Notes under the pieces: generated by a model
Told to the model about the DNA's origin: nothing
The model's database searches: none
What the model saw: only the letters and a program-made list of their open reading frames with translations
Shown here: positions 45,808 through 54,924 of the stretch, piece after piece
Position numbering within the stretch: position 1 is the first letter of the stretch
Layout: each line of letters starts with the position of its first letter
Translations under genes and position numbers: made by a program
Origin: Bdellovibrionales bacterium
Lineage (GTDB): Bacteria > Bdellovibrionota > Bdellovibrionia > Bdellovibrionales > Bdellovibrionaceae
Direction of reading: 5' to 3'
Length of the DNA: 64,000 nt
Assembly (NCBI GenBank): GCA_018266295.1
Contig: JAFEAQ010000004.1
Span: 558,001 to 622,000 of the forward strand

Positions 45808-46470
45808 ATGAAAAATCAAAAGGGCTCGGCAATTTTATTGGCTATGCCTCTGATTCTGGCTCTCGGTGTAATGGCTGGCAGCTACATGATTTGGTACACT
45901 TCTCACGCTCGCCTGCAGATGCGCAATAAGGCTTATGAAAGATCCAGTGCTATTAGTATCAGTCTTAAAATGATTTACTCATCTCGAGCATCATGCAGAG
46001 ACAACTTAGTGGCAAATGGGTTTGGCACTAGGCTTTCTGATTTAACCCGCCCGGGAGGCGTCAGTTTCATCCGGCCAGGCACCAATGGCGGAGTGGCGAA
46101 CACGATTCTTATAACCTCCGGCAAAAGCTATGAAGAATTGCAAGTTTTGAAAGTCGAATTTTCTCCACCGCGAACTTTCTTTGCGGGTGAAACATCTTAC
46201 TTATCCGATTTGCAAGTTTCTTATGAGAATCCAATCACTCAATCCGTACAGACATTCACAATGCCATTCTATTTTGTTGCTGATAGCGCGGGGAATTTAA
46301 CGGATTGCTTGCTAACGGGCTATGTTCCAGTTGCGGGAACTTCCCAAGCTGCGCACTATCCAGTCACAACGGATGATCTGATTTGCACCCATACCCACAG
46401 TGCGGATTACATTTATCTGCCATACAATCAAACCTGCGCGCCACGTGGGGCGTCTGTTTCTCAGAATTAA
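45808..46470 (+). CDS. PilX/GspK-like membrane protein
   Basis: 220 residues. It starts MKNQKGSAILLAMPLILALGV, a pilin-like leader and hydrophobic helix, but the +5 Glu is missing, as in PilX- and GspK-like minor pilins. The rest is beta-rich with Cys pairs (CLLTGY, CTHTHS). It probably completes the pseudopilin set, though it has its own spacer. ATG 45808 is preferred to TTG 45793. Confidence 0.75.
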   Translation: MKNQKGSAILLAMPLILALGVMAGSYMIWYTSHARLQMRNKAYERSSAISISLKMIYSSRASCRDNLVANGFGTRLSDLTRPGGVSFIRPGTNGGVANTILITSGKSYEELQVLKVEFSPPRTFFAGETSYLSDLQVSYENPITQSVQTFTMPFYFVADSAGNLTDCLLTGYVPVAGTSQAAHYPVTTDDLICTHTHSADYIYLPYNQTCAPRGASVSQN

Positions 46471-46684
46471 TTAAGCATGCGATCTGTTTTGAGACTTAAT
46501 TTTGAAATAAAGAAAAATCTTCGTGAGCACTACGGTATACGGACTGGCGTAAGTCTAAATTTTCACTCGCAGAAATTTTGTGGCGCCCGTGGGGCAACAT
46601 GGGCAGGGTCACTGCTATCATCGATTTCAAGTCACGGTAAGGCGCTCGCTAGTATTCATTGCAAGAATCGAATACTTCGCAAAT

Positions 46685-46714
46685 TTGACAGTACTTCATT
46701 CAGACAACGATAAT
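46685..46714 (+). promoter_or_regulatory. Near-consensus sigma-70 promoter for the SodC-repeat lipoprotein
   Basis: TTGACA (46685-46690), 18-base spacer and GATAAT (46709-46714), only 19 bases before the start codon. It implies a very short leader. The rest of the 46471-46733 spacer holds no gene I support. Confidence 0.65.
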
Positions 46715-46733
46715 TTATAGAGGGGGGCTCTCT

Positions 46734-48074
46734 ATGAAACGCTCAACGTGGTCGGTCTCGGGATTGGTGATTATCTTCACTTCTTTGGGGCTGATTTACA
46801 ATGCATGTTCCACCAAGAATTTTGAAATCACAGATGCGCAAACCTCTCTCGATCTTGGCAGTCAATCGGGAAGTGATCCGACAATCACTCGATACATGAT
46901 CACGAATGGAATTATCAAACTCACTCCGGCGGGAGTTGCAGCGGCTATTCCGTTTACCGGTAGAATCATGATGGTACGAGACACCCTCAAAGGCGTCACT
47001 GACGTGTATGTCCATGCGGCGGGATTAAGTGCTTCATCTGCCTATCCTGTGCATGTGCATGACCAAGCTTGTGCTGTCGGCGGTGGTGGACATTATTTGA
47101 TTAATAAAGAACAGACAGCAACGTCTGAGATGAACGAAGTATGGCCGGCTCTTCAAACAGGTGTCGATGGCAGTGGGTCTGGTTTTAAGAGCGTGAACCA
47201 TGTCGTTCGTCCTGAAGGGCAGTCGATTGTGATTCATGATCCGACGACGCCTGCGACACGCATAGCATGCGGAAGTTTCGTACCGCAGCTTTCGACTTCT
47301 TCGAAATCAGGCAGATTCGCTCTGCTTTCTGCAGGCGTGACTGCGAACTCAACCATTAACGGCAATGCGGTGATCATTCGTAATCCAACATCAAACCAAA
47401 CTGTCGTGAAAGTAAAAGTCGCGGGTCTTGCTGCGAACACAAATTATCCTGCCCACGTGCATGGTCAATCTTGTGCGAATATGGATGGGGGAGCTCACTA
47501 TAAGATGAACCCTGCTGTGACTGAGGTAACACCTTCAGTAGCTAATGAACTTTGGGTGCCACTCGCAGCCAATGCGACAGGCTTTGCAGAGTCTCGCATT
47601 GAAGTAGATCACGTTGCTGGAGCGGAGGCGCTCTCGATCGTCATTCATGATCCGGTGACTCCGGCAAATCGCTTGGCTTGCGTGGATCTCATCACCGACG
47701 GTGGCTTTGTTAGTACGGATGTTGGTTTGCAACGGGGAAGAAACGTCCTTGGCAGCGGCAAGCTTGAACGTAAAGCCAATGGGACTACAGTCGCTTCGGT
47801 GGCGCTCTCAGGTCTTTTGCCAAATACAGCTTACACGGGACATGTGCATGATCGTCCATGCCACATCTCAGGCGGCGGCGGTCACTACAAACTGGATTAT
47901 AGCAATGCACTCGCAGTTGAAAGTAACGAGATCTGGATTCGCGTTATAACGGATGCGAGCGGTTCTGGTAGCGGCAGTACGATGAGCCAAGCGATAGCGC
48001 GGCCCGAAGCTCAGTCGATCGTGATTCACGATCCAACGGATGGCGGACGCATTGCTTGTATGGATCTCTACTAG
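46734..48074 (+). CDS. Lipoprotein with three Cu/Zn-superoxide-dismutase-like repeats
   Basis: 446 residues. The atypical lipobox LIYNAC (Cys25) is followed by three tandem SodC-like units (about 55-180, 190-317 and 325-446). Each has the HVH pair (His107/109, His241/243, His370/372), a GG-x-HY His (120, 255, 384), VIHD (168, 305, 432), and an Arg-x-Ala-Cys near the end (Cys179, 316, 442), with a partner Cys after HVH. These match SodC copper ligands, arginine and disulfide. The zinc-loop ligands look lost. Activity as a dismutase is possible but uncertain; copper binding is likely. GGGGGG precedes the ATG. Confidence 0.85.
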   Translation: MKRSTWSVSGLVIIFTSLGLIYNACSTKNFEITDAQTSLDLGSQSGSDPTITRYMITNGIIKLTPAGVAAAIPFTGRIMMVRDTLKGVTDVYVHAAGLSASSAYPVHVHDQACAVGGGGHYLINKEQTATSEMNEVWPALQTGVDGSGSGFKSVNHVVRPEGQSIVIHDPTTPATRIACGSFVPQLSTSSKSGRFALLSAGVTANSTINGNAVIIRNPTSNQTVVKVKVAGLAANTNYPAHVHGQSCANMDGGAHYKMNPAVTEVTPSVANELWVPLAANATGFAESRIEVDHVAGAEALSIVIHDPVTPANRLACVDLITDGGFVSTDVGLQRGRNVLGSGKLERKANGTTVASVALSGLLPNTAYTGHVHDRPCHISGGGGHYKLDYSNALAVESNEIWIRVITDASGSGSGSTMSQAIARPEAQSIVIHDPTDGGRIACMDLY

Positions 48075-48096
48075 TAGCGACTTTATCAGTCGCTAC
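48074..48096. terminator. Hairpin at convergent gene ends
   Basis: GTAGCGACT (48074-48082) pairs perfectly with AGTCGCTAC (48088-48096) around TTATC, overlapping the stop codons of both genes. It may serve both directions; T runs are short. Confidence 0.55.
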
Positions 48097-50441
48097 TTTG
48101 TCCAGACGTCATAGTGAGTATAATCAATCACGCCGCCATTAAGGCCCATACGGCGTTTTAAGAAAGATTGGATTTGATCCGAGAACACCCAGAAGTAAGG
48201 ATTGTTTCGCGCAAGTCCCCAGCGACCCAGTGTCGCTTTCCAGCCCGTTTCATCTTGTGATCCACGCAAGCTTTGCGCGAAATTCTGAATATCGTTTTCA
48301 TCCACGATGAAGAAGTAATTTGGATAGCTTGTCGCTAACTCTGGCAGAATCATCAAATCGTCATTCTCTGGAGTGCGCTGCTTGTCTTCAAACAGCAGAG
48401 AGCCTTCGCTGCGAAATTTCTTATTCTTCACCATCGTGTAGATCTGACGAACTTGTCCTTTGGATTGAACTACCAGCAAAGACGTGTCCGGCAGGTGTCG
48501 AACCCACGAGTTCGCGCCACTGGCATTCGGCACGGACAAAGTTGAAAGCGTGTATTCCACGGGATTTAAATTGGGTTTGCTCCAGAGCGCTGTCGGGAAG
48601 GTCATGCTTTTCCAGTTGATAGGATCTGGATAGCGCTGAACCATAAACGGCAGTCGCTCCGTCAAAATGCGCTGATACATTTGCGCGCGTGCGGCTTCAG
48701 GTTGAGAGGCTCCGTCAAGGCGAACTTGCGATGGATAGCTATTCGGAATTGGCTTATCGATGAGCTTCTTTTCAAGCGACGCCAGCAACGTCGGCGAGTA
48801 CCAGTTTTTAACGATCGGAGGACGCAATTCTGGCGGAAAGAAATCCAAGAAGTTGTTTTCACCTTCCATACGAATCATGCCCATATAAACACGTGTATGA
48901 AGTTGGTGGGTGATATTTCCATAGACATCAAAGCCCACGACAAGATTATAAACTAAGCGTTCAAACAAGCCATAATCCAAAACATAAGCAGAGTGAGCGG
49001 CGTCTCCACGGGGTCCCTTGAGAACATAGGAGTTGTCGTTGTGACGAAGAACCGTCAGTACGCTATTTTCGTTTCTGCCATCGCCATTCCAAAGATTATT
49101 GAGCGAGAGCCCCTGTGGGTAGTTCTTCTTAATCGCTTCAGCGCGAAGCAAACGATACTGATTGCGAAGAGCAGGATATTTTTTGAAGTAGCCTGCAATG
49201 CCTGACAACTTACCGTCACTGCCTTGTTCAGCTGGGACGACGAGTAACTGCTTCGAAGCTTCGCGGAATTCAGGATCCTTTACTAATAGATCTGAAGCTG
49301 GGTCCATGAAGAACACATAGAATTGGTCATCGATGGAGTTTACGGCTTGTGTCCCGTTGCAAACAGGCCCTTTGATAAAAGTCGCAACATGGTATTGTGA
49401 ATCTTCTAGTAAAAACTGGAAGCGCGCCTTTGTCGGAATCGCTTCAAAAGTCAGGAATGGATTTGCTGACTCTTTTGGGTCATAAGAAGGCATTCTTGAA
49501 ACTTTCCATGGTTCTGAAAAGAAATTTCTTTTCATCCACTGGAGTTTTGCTTCGTTCATTAAGTAAGGCAGATGCGTTTTTTCTACGATCGTCTGCATGA
49601 GCGGCTTAAAGCAGTAGTAAAAATTCTCCGTTCCGGGCGGATCATTCGGTCGTCGTGTTGCAATTTCAGAGAGGCTTTCGGAGCAAGAAGTTTTACTGCG
49701 AATCAAGCGGAAGAATTGTTTTGGATCATTTGAGAAATGCACGTGGGCTAAGAACAAGTGTTCATACAGGTAGCGCGACACCAAACGTGATTCTGGAGAT
49801 GTCTCATTCAGGAAAGTCTGCCATGAATTAATATTCTTCGATTCATCCGCAGTGATGTCTACCTGACTAGGAACAGAGCCAGGCGCACCTCTTTGAATCC
49901 AGCCTAAGAGCAACTGGCTTTCGTTGTCAGTCAAAGCCGGTAAGCCATATGGCATCGCGACGACTGGTTGGTCTGCGGTAGAGGCACAAACAGGCGCCAT
50001 CTCCGATGGAGGAGGAAAATTCGCACCTTCGGCATGTTTTTCAAGAAGCGTTCTTGCGAATTGTCCAAGGTAAGGATTCGTTGGATTTACAACAGACGTG
50101 AAAGACTTCTGTCGCCAAGCTTGTTCAGAATCCGCATCGATATCTAAACGTGTGGGTTGAATAGAGGCCTTGCGAGAGGCATCGTAAACTTTTGCGAGCG
50201 TCGTTCCGCGCTCAAAACCAGAATAGCTAGTTAAGTTCAGCTGACAGGGAGCATTGTTGCACGAGTGACAGACGACGCAGCGATTGTCGAAAGTGCGTTG
50301 GATTTCAGAGGTCCGCGTATTTTGCTCAGGAAATGTGTTGGATGCGAGCGTCGTTTCTTGCGTGGGAACAGAATGATAATATGAATAGACGCCGAAAAGT
50401 GCGAAGACAGCAAATCCAATTGCTAACGAAGCTCGTTTCAC
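48093..50441 (-). CDS. cti: Fatty acid cis/trans isomerase with haem c site
   Basis: 782 residues from a GTG start after GGAGG. An N-terminal hydrophobic anchor or signal is followed by RCVVCHSCNNAPCQLNLTSY with one CxxCH (Cys55 to His59), the haem site of Cti. The rest follows the Cti family to the end at its usual length. Cti is periplasmic and converts cis to trans unsaturated fatty acids in membranes to resist solvents and heat. It is monocistronic. Confidence 0.95.
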   Translation of the reverse strand: MKRASLAIGFAVFALFGVYSYYHSVPTQETTLASNTFPEQNTRTSEIQRTFDNRCVVCHSCNNAPCQLNLTSYSGFERGTTLAKVYDASRKASIQPTRLDIDADSEQAWRQKSFTSVVNPTNPYLGQFARTLLEKHAEGANFPPPSEMAPVCASTADQPVVAMPYGLPALTDNESQLLLGWIQRGAPGSVPSQVDITADESKNINSWQTFLNETSPESRLVSRYLYEHLFLAHVHFSNDPKQFFRLIRSKTSCSESLSEIATRRPNDPPGTENFYYCFKPLMQTIVEKTHLPYLMNEAKLQWMKRNFFSEPWKVSRMPSYDPKESANPFLTFEAIPTKARFQFLLEDSQYHVATFIKGPVCNGTQAVNSIDDQFYVFFMDPASDLLVKDPEFREASKQLLVVPAEQGSDGKLSGIAGYFKKYPALRNQYRLLRAEAIKKNYPQGLSLNNLWNGDGRNENSVLTVLRHNDNSYVLKGPRGDAAHSAYVLDYGLFERLVYNLVVGFDVYGNITHQLHTRVYMGMIRMEGENNFLDFFPPELRPPIVKNWYSPTLLASLEKKLIDKPIPNSYPSQVRLDGASQPEAARAQMYQRILTERLPFMVQRYPDPINWKSMTFPTALWSKPNLNPVEYTLSTLSVPNASGANSWVRHLPDTSLLVVQSKGQVRQIYTMVKNKKFRSEGSLLFEDKQRTPENDDLMILPELATSYPNYFFIVDENDIQNFAQSLRGSQDETGWKATLGRWGLARNNPYFWVFSDQIQSFLKRRMGLNGGVIDYTHYDVWTK

Positions 50442-50552
50442 AATTCCTCCATTGATAAATCTTAAAGATTTATCGGCTACTTAGAGGGTGAAATGGAGTC
50501 GAAACTGTCCCGCGCTGGAGGACGCGAAGAGGTCCTGGATCAATGTCCGGGG

Positions 50553-52037
50553 TTAGTTAGAAACCGTTGCCTCAGCGAGCTTGCGTTTGAGGATTTTTCC
50601 GCTATCGCCTTTAGGCAATTCGTTGAGGAAAACAAAAAACTTAGGAATTTTGAACTTCGCGAGGTTTTTAAGGCAGTGAACATGTAAGTCCTCGGCGGAA
50701 AGGTCTGGGCGGTCTTTTACGACAAATGCTTTACCGACCTCGCCCCATTTTTCATCCGGGACGCCAATCACAGCAACTTCGCGGACTCCTGGAAGAGTGC
50801 GGATCACTTGTTCTAGTTCTGGCGGGTAAACATTTTCTCCACCGCTGATGTACATGTCTTTCTTGCGGCCAACGACGTACACAAAACCTTCTTCATCACG
50901 ACGAACGAGATCGCCGGTATGAAGCCAGCCATTTTTGATCGTTTCACGAGTGGCCTTTTCATTACGCCAGTAACCCGCCATGCACATCGGGCCTTTCAGC
51001 ACCAATTCGCCGACTTCGTTTGCCGCGACTTCATTGCCGTCGTTATCAACGACGCGGATTTCAATATAGAAGTTAGGAAAGCCGATTGAGCCGATTTTTC
51101 TTAAGGCATCTTCTTCATTCAAAGAAAATACATTCGGGCCGAACTCGGTCAGTCCATAGCCCTGACGAACCGGAATACCTTTGTTATCCCAGATCTTAAT
51201 CAATGGAATCGGCATCGGTTCGCCGCCGCAGATCGCGTAGCGAATGGCTGAGATATCAATATTCTCAAACAGCGGCGAGCGCGCCATCATATCCATTGTC
51301 GTAGGGACACCAAATAAGATCGTGGCTTTTTCACTCGAAGAAAGCTCGAGGATTTTGTCGCCGTCGAATTTTTTTAGAAGAACGATCGTACCGCCGCGAT
51401 GAAGAATCGGAGTGGTCAAAACATTCCAGCCACCGGTGTGGAAGAATGGGAGGAAAATCACCGTGCAGTCGTTTTGCGACAGATTCAGTCGCATCGTTGT
51501 ATTGATGGAGTTCCAGAAAATCATTTCGTGGGTCAGCACAGCCCCCTTCGGAGCCCCCGTGGTGCCGGATGTGTAAAGAATCATCACGGGGTCTGAAGGA
51601 GAACCCAAAAAGCTCTCGTCGAGTCGTTCATCAGAGGGGATCCTAGAACTTAACAAAGCTTTCTGGGTTATTTTTTTATTTTCAAATAACTGAGCAGCGA
51701 GATCCGCAAACGCTTCTTGATAAACAAGCAGAGCCGGTTCGCTGTCGCTCACGATGTGTTCCACCTCACGGTAAGTCAGGCGGAAGTTCACCGGAACTAA
51801 AATCGCGCCCAAGCGTTGGGCCGCGAAGAATAAAACCACATAGTCGAGATCGTTATGAGAGATCGCAGCAATGCGGTCATTTTTCTGAATGCCATATTGA
51901 GTGCGAAGCTCGTGGGCTTTTGCAAGAGATGCTTGATAGAGTTGGCTATAAGCTAAAGCGCGGCCAGTCTCGCCATCTTTAAGGGCGATTTTTCCGGGAG
52001 AATACTGATTCCAGCGCTTCAGCCAATCTAATTCCAT
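50553..52037 (-). CDS. Acyl-activating AMP-dependent ligase (acyl-CoA synthetase type)
   Basis: 494 residues. ANL-superfamily motifs: YTSGTTGAPKGAVLTH (P-loop), QGYGLTEFGP, GWLHTGDLVRRDEEG, GRKKDMYISGGENVYP, and the final catalytic Lys region (PKGDSGKILKRKL). It activates a carboxylate, probably a fatty acid, as acyl-AMP then thioester. Start ATG 52037 has AGAGG 6 bases before it; ATG 52043 overlaps that site. It is 12 bases behind the KAS-III-like gene and coexpressed. No signal peptide; cytoplasmic. Confidence 0.92.
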   Translation of the reverse strand: MELDWLKRWNQYSPGKIALKDGETGRALAYSQLYQASLAKAHELRTQYGIQKNDRIAAISHNDLDYVVLFFAAQRLGAILVPVNFRLTYREVEHIVSDSEPALLVYQEAFADLAAQLFENKKITQKALLSSRIPSDERLDESFLGSPSDPVMILYTSGTTGAPKGAVLTHEMIFWNSINTTMRLNLSQNDCTVIFLPFFHTGGWNVLTTPILHRGGTIVLLKKFDGDKILELSSSEKATILFGVPTTMDMMARSPLFENIDISAIRYAICGGEPMPIPLIKIWDNKGIPVRQGYGLTEFGPNVFSLNEEDALRKIGSIGFPNFYIEIRVVDNDGNEVAANEVGELVLKGPMCMAGYWRNEKATRETIKNGWLHTGDLVRRDEEGFVYVVGRKKDMYISGGENVYPPELEQVIRTLPGVREVAVIGVPDEKWGEVGKAFVVKDRPDLSAEDLHVHCLKNLAKFKIPKFFVFLNELPKGDSGKILKRKLAEATVSN

Positions 52038-52049
52038 GAGCATCCTCTA

Positions 52050-53048
52050 CTATGTATTGTAGCCCCATTCAAGTGCGAGGGCTGCCATCGACATTCCTCC
52101 GCCAGAACCTAAAAGAACTACAAGGTCGCCCTTCTTCATTTTGTGATCATGAGCCGCATCCGCCAGAGCCATACCAATAGAAGCACTGCCGGTGTATCCG
52201 AAGCGATCCATAATATAGTGGGCCTTGTCGCGAGAAACCTCGAGACGATCCATTGTTTCGTAAATACTCTGAACGTTAAATTGTGTAATGAAGAAGTGAG
52301 AAACATCTTGGGGGCGCTTATCCATACGCTCGAGCAAAGTTTTCGTCAGGCGTGGCCAATGAATGCCATTTGTTTCAGGTGGAATGCGTTTCGGAAATGC
52401 CAAAAGGTGTTTCTTTGAATGCAAAACATCTTCGTTCACAGGAATCGCAGAACCACCGGCATAGATCCCCATGTAGTCATGGTATTGGCCGTCAGTATAA
52501 AGTTCGCTGGTGATAAAGCCCGCAGTGTCTTTCGCCGGCTGAAGAACCGCAGCACCAGCGCCGTCGGCGAACAACGAAGCAATCTTATAGTCATCGAAGT
52601 TAAGGTACTTACTCATTGCGTACGCGCCGACAACAAGGATGTTTTGATATTTAGAATCGCTCGCGATGTACTTGCTGGCGATATCGCAGCCGGTAACAAA
52701 GCCCGCGCAAGCAGTGTTGATGTCGAATGTGCCGGCCTTCGCTGCCCCCATGCGATATTGGACAACGGAAGCAGTTGAAGGAGAAAGATAATCAGGAGTG
52801 TCTGTTGACACAATAATAAGATCGAGATCTTTCGCAGTGATGCCGGCATTTTTCAGGGCTTCTTCAGCGGCAGGAATAATGAGGTCGGAGGTAGTTTGAT
52901 CTGATTTCATCCAACGACGTTCGCGAATGTTTCTGTTTTCTGCGAGGAAAGTGCCGATGTCTTTCTTATAGAGATCATTGAAGTATTGATTTGTAACAAC
53001 ACGTTCAGGCGCATACATACCCGTGCCGGCAATCGTTGCTTTTCTCAT
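52050..53048 (-). CDS. KAS-III-like (FabH/OleA fold) enzyme with altered active site
   Basis: 332 residues, thiolase fold. The nucleophile Cys114 is present (NTACAGF). In place of the His-Gln-Ala-Asn motif there is TQFN (about 255-258), and in place of the Asn of YGNTSAAS there is Tyr (FGYTGSAS, 283-290). So two of the three catalytic residues of FabH appear changed. It could be an acyltransferase, a chain-condensing enzyme of another type or a different starter enzyme. AAAGGA precedes the ATG. It leads the unit with the ligase and diverges from the SDR. Confidence 0.88.
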   Translation of the reverse strand: MRKATIAGTGMYAPERVVTNQYFNDLYKKDIGTFLAENRNIRERRWMKSDQTTSDLIIPAAEEALKNAGITAKDLDLIIVSTDTPDYLSPSTASVVQYRMGAAKAGTFDINTACAGFVTGCDIASKYIASDSKYQNILVVGAYAMSKYLNFDDYKIASLFADGAGAAVLQPAKDTAGFITSELYTDGQYHDYMGIYAGGSAIPVNEDVLHSKKHLLAFPKRIPPETNGIHWPRLTKTLLERMDKRPQDVSHFFITQFNVQSIYETMDRLEVSRDKAHYIMDRFGYTGSASIGMALADAAHDHKMKKGDLVVLLGSGGGMSMAALALEWGYNT

Positions 53049-53169
53049 AGAATTATTCCTTTCAAACCGAATCTTGTAAGACGATGTACAAATCTTTTTT
53101 TGACTTTGGCAAGAAGTAAAATCTAGAGCTTTTACTCAAAACGCAGAGTGAAAAAATCAAATTTGTTGA

Positions 53170-53186
53170 CCGGGCATTTTGCCCGG
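53170..53186 (+). other. Hairpin next to the SDR ribosome binding site
   Basis: CCGGGCA (53170-53176) and TGCCCGG (53180-53186) form a 7-bp stem with a 3-base loop just before the GGGAGA region upstream of ATG 53202. It could limit ribosome access. Confidence 0.4.
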
Positions 53187-53201
53187 GAGATATCAGCACT
53201 C

Positions 53202-53954
53202 ATGACAAACTTAAGTTTTAACTTTAAAAATAAATCCGCGATCGTTACTGGAGGAGCTTCTGGTATCGGTTTTCAAATCACAAAATCTTTCCTCACCGCA
53301 GGCGCCAATGTCAGCGTGTGGGATTACTCCGACAATGCTCTTGCGCAAGCCAAAGCAGAGCTCGGTCAGTTCGCAAGTCAACTTCACTTCACTAAAGTAG
53401 ATGTGGGTAACAGAGACTCTTGCGCACAAGCAGCGTCTTCTGTTCCTTGGGCTGTGGATATCTTGGTGAATAACGCCGGAATCACCCGCGACAAATCTTT
53501 TGCGAAGATGACGGGTGAAGAGTGGGATGCTGTGATCAACACAAACCTCACGGGTTTGTTCAATGTCACAAAATCTGTTTTTGAAAAATTCAATGCAGCG
53601 TCTGCTCATAAGCGCATCGTGAATATTTCGAGCGTCGTTGCGCTCTATGGAAATTTTGGTCAAACGAACTACGTCGCTGCCAAAGCGGGTGTTATTGGAA
53701 TGACCAAAACATGGGGTAAAGAATTTGCGCGTAAAGGTTTTACAGTGAATGCGATTGCGCCTGGCTTTATCAAAACGGCCATGACACAAGCCATGCCGAA
53801 AGAAGTTTTGGAGCAAATGGCTGCAAAAGTTCCTTCGCAACGTATGGGTGAAGTCGATGACATCGCAAACACTGTTTTGTTCCTTTCTTCTGAACAAGCA
53901 ACATACATCAACGGGACTGTGATCAGCGTTGATGGCGGTCTAGTGATCGGTTAA
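53202..53954 (+). CDS. Short-chain dehydrogenase/reductase (FabG/PhaB-like)
   Basis: 250 residues. TGGASGIG cofactor motif, NNAGITRD, the Ser-Tyr-Lys triad (NISSVVALYGNFGQTNYVAAKAG) and PGFI. It has the classical SDR length and resembles 3-oxoacyl-ACP or acetoacetyl-CoA reductases. ATG 53202 gives the normal N-terminus, though a GTG at 53148 is in frame. It diverges from the KAS-III-like unit and is followed by two alpha/beta hydrolases in the same direction. Confidence 0.9.
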   Translation: MTNLSFNFKNKSAIVTGGASGIGFQITKSFLTAGANVSVWDYSDNALAQAKAELGQFASQLHFTKVDVGNRDSCAQAASSVPWAVDILVNNAGITRDKSFAKMTGEEWDAVINTNLTGLFNVTKSVFEKFNAASAHKRIVNISSVVALYGNFGQTNYVAAKAGVIGMTKTWGKEFARKGFTVNAIAPGFIKTAMTQAMPKEVLEQMAAKVPSQRMGEVDDIANTVLFLSSEQATYINGTVISVDGGLVIG

Positions 53955-53973
53955 CTCTGAGGGGAGTTTGATT

Positions 53974-54924
53974 ATGAAAGTAGTGGTCGGTATTTTTTCG
54001 TTTCTATTAGTGTTGATGATTTCTGGTTTCGCATTCGCGACCAGCAATGCAGAAAACTTCAAAGGCGAGACTTTCAAAGGATTCATTAAAATCCGCGAGG
54101 GCCGCGAGCTCTTTGTAGATTACGTTAAACCTGAAGCCGGCCAGCCTACGCTGATCATTCTCAATGGCCTTACTTACAGTACTGTTCAATGGAATCGCTT
54201 CGTCGATGAAATTAGCAAACGCGGTGTGGGTCTTCTTCGTTATGACATGTTTGGAATGGGGCAGACTTTGTTGAAGTATGCTCCGGCGACAGAGATGATC
54301 TCTTATCAAGATCAAGCAGAAGACCTGAAAAAGCTTTTGACCGTGATGAAGTTGAAGGGTCCATATAACTTTGTGGGTCTTTCTTATGGCGGCGGCATTG
54401 GTCTCGCGTACTCCTTCGTTTACCCACAAGATATTAAGAACCTCATCTTAATGGCGCCCTACACGGAGCCACTCGAAGGACAATATAAATGGATCATGTC
54501 GCAGATCTGGGCGACTCGCCAAATCTATCCATACAATCCCGCATCTGATGATGAGCTCTATGATTACTTCTTGCATCAGATCGTGTACGCGACTTATCCG
54601 CAGGCAGAGCCTGTGGTGTTGCAGAACCCATTCATCCTTGAAGGTGTCTTCAGAATGGTTCAAGGCATTCGTAAGTTCCGTCCGGTGGATTTGACCAAAC
54701 AAATTCCTGCGACAACTCACTTGATGATTGCGGAGTACGACCAATACATCCCACGCAACGTCCTTAATAACTTCTGGGACAAAGTTCCGGCAGCTTCAAA
54801 AGGAACTTGCGTGATCGTGAAAAACTCTGAACACAAAATTCCGGAGGCAATGCCGGCTTTTGCAGCGAAATGGGTTTACGACATTCTTCAAGGAACGAAT
54901 CATGCCTCTTCTAAATGTCAATGA
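53974..54924 (+). CDS. Secreted or anchored alpha/beta hydrolase
   Basis: 316 residues. An N-terminal hydrophobic segment (MKVVVGIFSFLLVLMISGFAFA) marks export or anchoring. Nucleophile elbow GLSYGG, a likely acid in AEYDQYIP and catalytic His in SEHKIPE. GAGGGGAG precedes ATG 53974. It is 19 bases after the SDR and overlaps the next hydrolase by 23 bases. Substrate unknown; an ester or lipid is likely. Confidence 0.85.
   Translation: MKVVVGIFSFLLVLMISGFAFATSNAENFKGETFKGFIKIREGRELFVDYVKPEAGQPTLIILNGLTYSTVQWNRFVDEISKRGVGLLRYDMFGMGQTLLKYAPATEMISYQDQAEDLKKLLTVMKLKGPYNFVGLSYGGGIGLAYSFVYPQDIKNLILMAPYTEPLEGQYKWIMSQIWATRQIYPYNPASDDELYDYFLHQIVYATYPQAEPVVLQNPFILEGVFRMVQGIRKFRPVDLTKQIPATTHLMIAEYDQYIPRNVLNNFWDKVPAASKGTCVIVKNSEHKIPEAMPAFAAKWVYDILQGTNHASSKCQ

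Noticed and set aside
46477-46713. 78-codon plus-strand frame between the pilin-like genes and the SodC lipoprotein
   Set aside because: No ribosome site, no domain, and its 3' part overlaps the promoter of the next gene.
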